From positions 289,001 to 353,000 of the forward strand of contig NZ_CP080442.1 of the NCBI RefSeq assembly GCF_019597925.1: a stretch of 64,000 bases of DNA. The letters are read 5' to 3'. Source of the stretch: [Clostridium] scindens. GTDB lineage: Bacteria; Bacillota; Clostridia; Lachnospirales; Lachnospiraceae. The notes beneath the pieces were generated by a model, which saw only the letters and a program-made list of their open reading frames with translations, made no database searches and had not been told where the DNA came from. A program made the translations under genes and the position numbers. Positions 61,203 to 64,000 of the stretch are shown here, in pieces (position 1 is the stretch's first letter; the number at the start of each line of letters is the position of its first letter).

Positions 61203-63216
61203 AAGAAAGATGTCAAAAAAAGTATTTCGCCAGCTGGCCCGCAAAAATGTGAAGAAAAGCGCTAAGGATTATTTCATCTATTTTTTCACCCTGACCTTTG
61301 CAGTCTGCCTTTTTTACATGTTTAATTCCATCGGTGCCCAGTTTGAGGCGTTTCAGATTCCCGACACGCTGAATTATCTGTCTGCGGCCCAGGGGGCGAT
61401 GGTAGGAATATCGGTGATTGTCTGTGGAATAATCGGCTTCCTTGTCGTGTATGCCAATCGATTCATGATGAAGAGAAGGAAAAGAGAATTTGGCATTTAT
61501 TCGGTGCTGGGCATGGAGAACAAGGATATCCGAAAGATCCTGATGAAAGAGAACATCCTGATCGGATCGACATCCCTGATCTCTGGAATCGCTCTGGGCA
61601 TACTGGCATCCCAGGCCCTGACTATGATAACGGGCAAGATTGCCGGGATTGCGCTTACGGGATTTACTTTTGTCTTTTCGATAAACTCATTGATCGCGGC
61701 GGTATTATTCTTTGGGGTAACCTTTTTCTTTGTCCATCTCTTTAACATAAGAGAAATGAAGAAACTGAAACTGATCGACTTGATCTATGCAGAAAAGAAG
61801 AACGAGGAGATGGCAGAAGGGAAGAAGAGAAGTTCGCTGATGCTGCTTTTTGGCCTGCTTCTGATTGTCGCAGGATACGGCGTTATCTTCCTATGGTCCG
61901 GCAAAGAGTTCTTTAAGAGCATGGGACTTGGAAGCGTGATCATTGGCGCGGGAACGCTCTTGCTGTTCTTATCCTTTGCCGGTGTTATGATTGGGTTCTT
62001 GAAGAAAAGAAAGAGTTTTTACTACCGCAAGCTGAACCTTTTCGTAGTGAATCAGCTGGGAAGCCGTATGAAGAGCGCGGGGGCGTCGATCGCAGTGGTA
62101 TGCTTCCTGATGTATATGTCCGTCTCCATCATGGGGGTCGGGATGGGGATGGGGCAGAGCGCCATCAGCATCAAGGATAAGGCTGCGCCCTATGACGTCA
62201 GCATTACGGAATACTATGACGGAAGGCTTCCTGAAGACGAGGTTCGGGCGAAGGGAATCAAAAATGTCCTTACGGAGCAGAATTCGAAAGTCGTGCCTCT
62301 TCTGGGGGAGACCGCGGAAATCACGTTCTACCAGTTGAAAGATCTCCGAATGAAGGAACTGTATGGAGAAAGCCTGAAAGATGAGCCGGATGTGCGGAAA
62401 GTAATGGGAAAGAGCCCAGTCTGGGTAGTCGGGGTGGACGACTATAATAATGTGACGGCGATACAAGGCAAAGAACCTGTGACATTGGGAAAAGATGAAT
62501 ATGCCATTGCCTACGATATGCCGGAGGCAAGGGAAATGCTAAAGACCTATGAAAGACACCATAAGAGCCCGGTAGAAGTAGGAGGAACGCCTCTGACGAT
62601 GAAGAAAGGCGGATTATACAAGGCTACGCTTAATGACAGGAACGTATTGATTAATCCGGGCATGCTCATTGTCCCGCAGGAACTTGCTGAGAAATCAGAG
62701 CCTTACATGTCCGTGCTGAACGGAATGTTTTCCGGGGACAAAAAAGCGGGTTATGATGCATACGTTGACGATATGGCGAAAATAAAAGAATTTGACTATG
62801 TAAGTCAGAAGGATGTTCAGGTAGAGATTATATCAAACAAATTAATCTCATCTTATATCGGCAGCTATCTTGGCATCACATTTCTTGTGACCGCAGGCGC
62901 GGTACTGGCATTGCAGCAGTTAAGCCAGTCGGCGGATAATAAGAAAAGATATGCCCTGCTTTATAAGATGGGGGCCGGCGACTCGGCAATGAAGGGATCT
63001 CTTCTGACGCAGATGGTCATTTACTTCGGACTGCCCTTTGGAATCGCGGCCGTGCATTCCGGGGTTATCATGGGAGGCATGTACAGGCACATCCAATACT
63101 TGTCAGCAGGAGACGTGGCAAGGAATATCCTGCTTGCAGCGGGCCTGGCAGTCATATTGTATAGCGTATACTTTATAACGACATATTCAGGAAGTAAAAG
63201 AATCTTGAAATTATAA
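61192..63216 (+). CDS. FtsX-family permease (BceB-like)
   Basis: A 674-residue membrane protein with about ten membrane segments in the Bce order: one segment, a FtsX group of three, three more, a large extracellular domain of roughly 200 residues (about 335-545), then three. The start LARKNVKKSAKDYFIYFFTLTF and VYANRFMMKRRKREFGIYSVLGM are typical of this family. The extracellular domain contacts peptide antibiotics and signals to BceS. ATG 61192 follows AGGAGG by 11 bases. Confidence 0.9.
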   Translation: MWLKRKMSKKVFRQLARKNVKKSAKDYFIYFFTLTFAVCLFYMFNSIGAQFEAFQIPDTLNYLSAAQGAMVGISVIVCGIIGFLVVYANRFMMKRRKREFGIYSVLGMENKDIRKILMKENILIGSTSLISGIALGILASQALTMITGKIAGIALTGFTFVFSINSLIAAVLFFGVTFFFVHLFNIREMKKLKLIDLIYAEKKNEEMAEGKKRSSLMLLFGLLLIVAGYGVIFLWSGKEFFKSMGLGSVIIGAGTLLLFLSFAGVMIGFLKKRKSFYYRKLNLFVVNQLGSRMKSAGASIAVVCFLMYMSVSIMGVGMGMGQSAISIKDKAAPYDVSITEYYDGRLPEDEVRAKGIKNVLTEQNSKVVPLLGETAEITFYQLKDLRMKELYGESLKDEPDVRKVMGKSPVWVVGVDDYNNVTAIQGKEPVTLGKDEYAIAYDMPEAREMLKTYERHHKSPVEVGGTPLTMKKGGLYKATLNDRNVLINPGMLIVPQELAEKSEPYMSVLNGMFSGDKKAGYDAYVDDMAKIKEFDYVSQKDVQVEIISNKLISSYIGSYLGITFLVTAGAVLALQQLSQSADNKKRYALLYKMGAGDSAMKGSLLTQMVIYFGLPFGIAAVHSGVIMGGMYRHIQYLSAGDVARNILLAAGLAVILYSVYFITTYSGSKRILKL

Positions 63217-63238
63217 GACGGTTATATAACAAGTTGAT

Positions 63239-63266
63239 TTGAAAGATGTATTATACTTGGCATAAT
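63239..63266 (+). promoter_or_regulatory. Possible promoter of the dlt operon
   Basis: TTGAAA (63239-63244), 16 bases, CATAAT (63261-63266). AGGAGG at 63280-63285 lies too far from the dltA start to serve it. Confidence 0.4.
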
Positions 63267-63319
63267 AAATATCACGAATAGGAGGTCCCAATAATACAAA
63301 AGAGAAAGGAAAGCGCTTT

Positions 63320-64000
63320 ATGGATATTTTAAAAAGATTACAGGAACATAGCAGAAATATACCCGAGCAGCCGGCAATCGTATCTGAGACGGAGCAGTTA
63401 AACTATCGTCAGCTGGAGGAATATTCAAACGCGTTGGCTTCCTATCTTACCGCGTCATATGGGAAGTCAAAAGAGCTGATTGTCGTATATGGGCACAAGA
63501 ATGTGTTCATGATCGTATGCTTTCTGGCGTGCGTGAAAGCGGGGAGGGGATACTGCCCCATTGATGTGAGCGTGCCGGCGGAGCGTGCGGCCGCGATCAT
63601 CAATGAGGCGAGGCCTCCGGTAGTGCTGATGCCAGAAAATGCGAAGTTTATGGCAGGCGAGTCAGAGCCGATAAACCTGAGTCAGATTCAGGCAATTTGC
63701 AGGGAGGGTGACGCAGGACCGGATGCCGACGCTTGGGTCAAGGATGGGGATACGTTCTACATTATATTTACATCGGGAAGCAGCGGGACTCCCAAAGGGG
63801 TAAAGATCTCGCTGGGATGCCTGAATCATTTCCTTGACTGGGCAGTGGAACTGGGGATTCCTTCGAAGGAGAAAAGAGGCAGTACCTTTCTTAATCAGGC
63901 TCCATTTTCATTTGATCTGTCTGTTATGGACCTGTATACATGCCTGGCCTGCGGGGGAACGCTGTGGGTGATGACAAAAGAGGTGCAGGGGGATTATCAG
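63320..64000 (+). CDS. dltA: D-alanine--poly(phosphoribitol) ligase DltA, N-terminal part (cut by window edge)
   Basis: The first 227 codons of an AMP-forming adenylation enzyme. YIIFTSGSSGTPKGVKIS is the AMP-binding P-loop, and PFSFDLSVMDLYTCLACGGTLWVM follows as in DltA. DltA activates D-Ala and loads it on the carrier DltC for D-alanylation of teichoic acids, lowering the negative charge of the wall. The gene runs off the right edge. Standing just after a Bce module, it suggests a shared response to cationic peptides. AAAGGAA lies about 8 bases before the ATG. A related NRPS-type adenylation domain is the alternative, less likely. Confidence 0.88.
   Translation, partial: MDILKRLQEHSRNIPEQPAIVSETEQLNYRQLEEYSNALASYLTASYGKSKELIVVYGHKNVFMIVCFLACVKAGRGYCPIDVSVPAERAAAIINEARPPVVLMPENAKFMAGESEPINLSQIQAICREGDAGPDADAWVKDGDTFYIIFTSGSSGTPKGVKISLGCLNHFLDWAVELGIPSKEKRGSTFLNQAPFSFDLSVMDLYTCLACGGTLWVMTKEVQGDYQ

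Noticed and set aside
1..64000. CRISPR arrays, tRNA and rRNA genes.
   Set aside because: No regularly spaced repeats, cloverleaf sequences or rRNA stretches were recognised anywhere in the window.

Overview
The window looks like a chromosome segment of a gut-type anaerobic Firmicute of the Lachnospiraceae (Clostridium cluster XIVa; a Clostridium scindens/Dorea-like organism is my best guess). The reasons are strong AGGAGG ribosome sites, a fused SecDF, a T-box in front of an aspS/gat operon, a DUF512 radical-SAM-like protein, Bce-type peptide sensing beside dlt, and mid-GC core genes interrupted by AT-rich islands. No rRNA, tRNA or CRISPR array was seen. The left edge cuts mutS2 and the right edge cuts dltA.

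Layout. 1-4745 is core: mutS2, a HtrA-like protein that has lost its catalytic residues, yhaM and rlmD. 4870-14300 is an AT-rich, partly decayed defence-type island: a SIR2-STAND-like NADase/NTPase, a decayed HTH/zinc-ribbon gene, a P-loop ATPase, a DNA methyltransferase split by a -1 frameshift at A AAA AAG, and a DGQHR-domain protein interrupted by one in-frame TGA. 14305-20420 holds an asparaginase and then a T-box-controlled operon for tRNA-dependent asparagine synthesis. In this operon AspRS is fused to GatC, GatB looks intact, and the GatA homologue has lost all three catalytic residues.

20661-33986 is one catabolic locus: a GntR regulator, PfkB kinase, SIS protein, YjbQ, BtpA/SgcQ-like protein, a YesN/YesM-type two-component pair, a five-gene sugar/nucleoside ABC module and a nucleoside hydrolase. 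34096-38241 is an adenine module (NCS2 permease and adenine deaminase, with a divergent LysR gene). 38327-44798 is an operon behind a sigma-A promoter, a c-di-GMP-I riboswitch and a terminator. It encodes a WYL regulator, a membrane-anchored coiled-coil protein, a TerB-like protein, another coiled-coil protein and a frameshifted HNH-like membrane protein. A type IV (AspBHI-like) restriction enzyme follows.

46311-64000 is mostly core: ogt, a hydrolase, secDF, ktrB-ktrA, pyruvate kinase, LysR/metF, DUF512, a BceRS-BceAB peptide sensing and detoxification module, and the start of dltA.

The most unusual object is the AspRS-GatC/pseudo-GatA/GatB operon next to an asparaginase. It suggests a transamidosome whose ammonia does not come from the usual GatA glutaminase. 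Second is the c-di-GMP-gated WYL/TerB/coiled-coil/HNH operon, a plausible uncharacterised defence or stress system.
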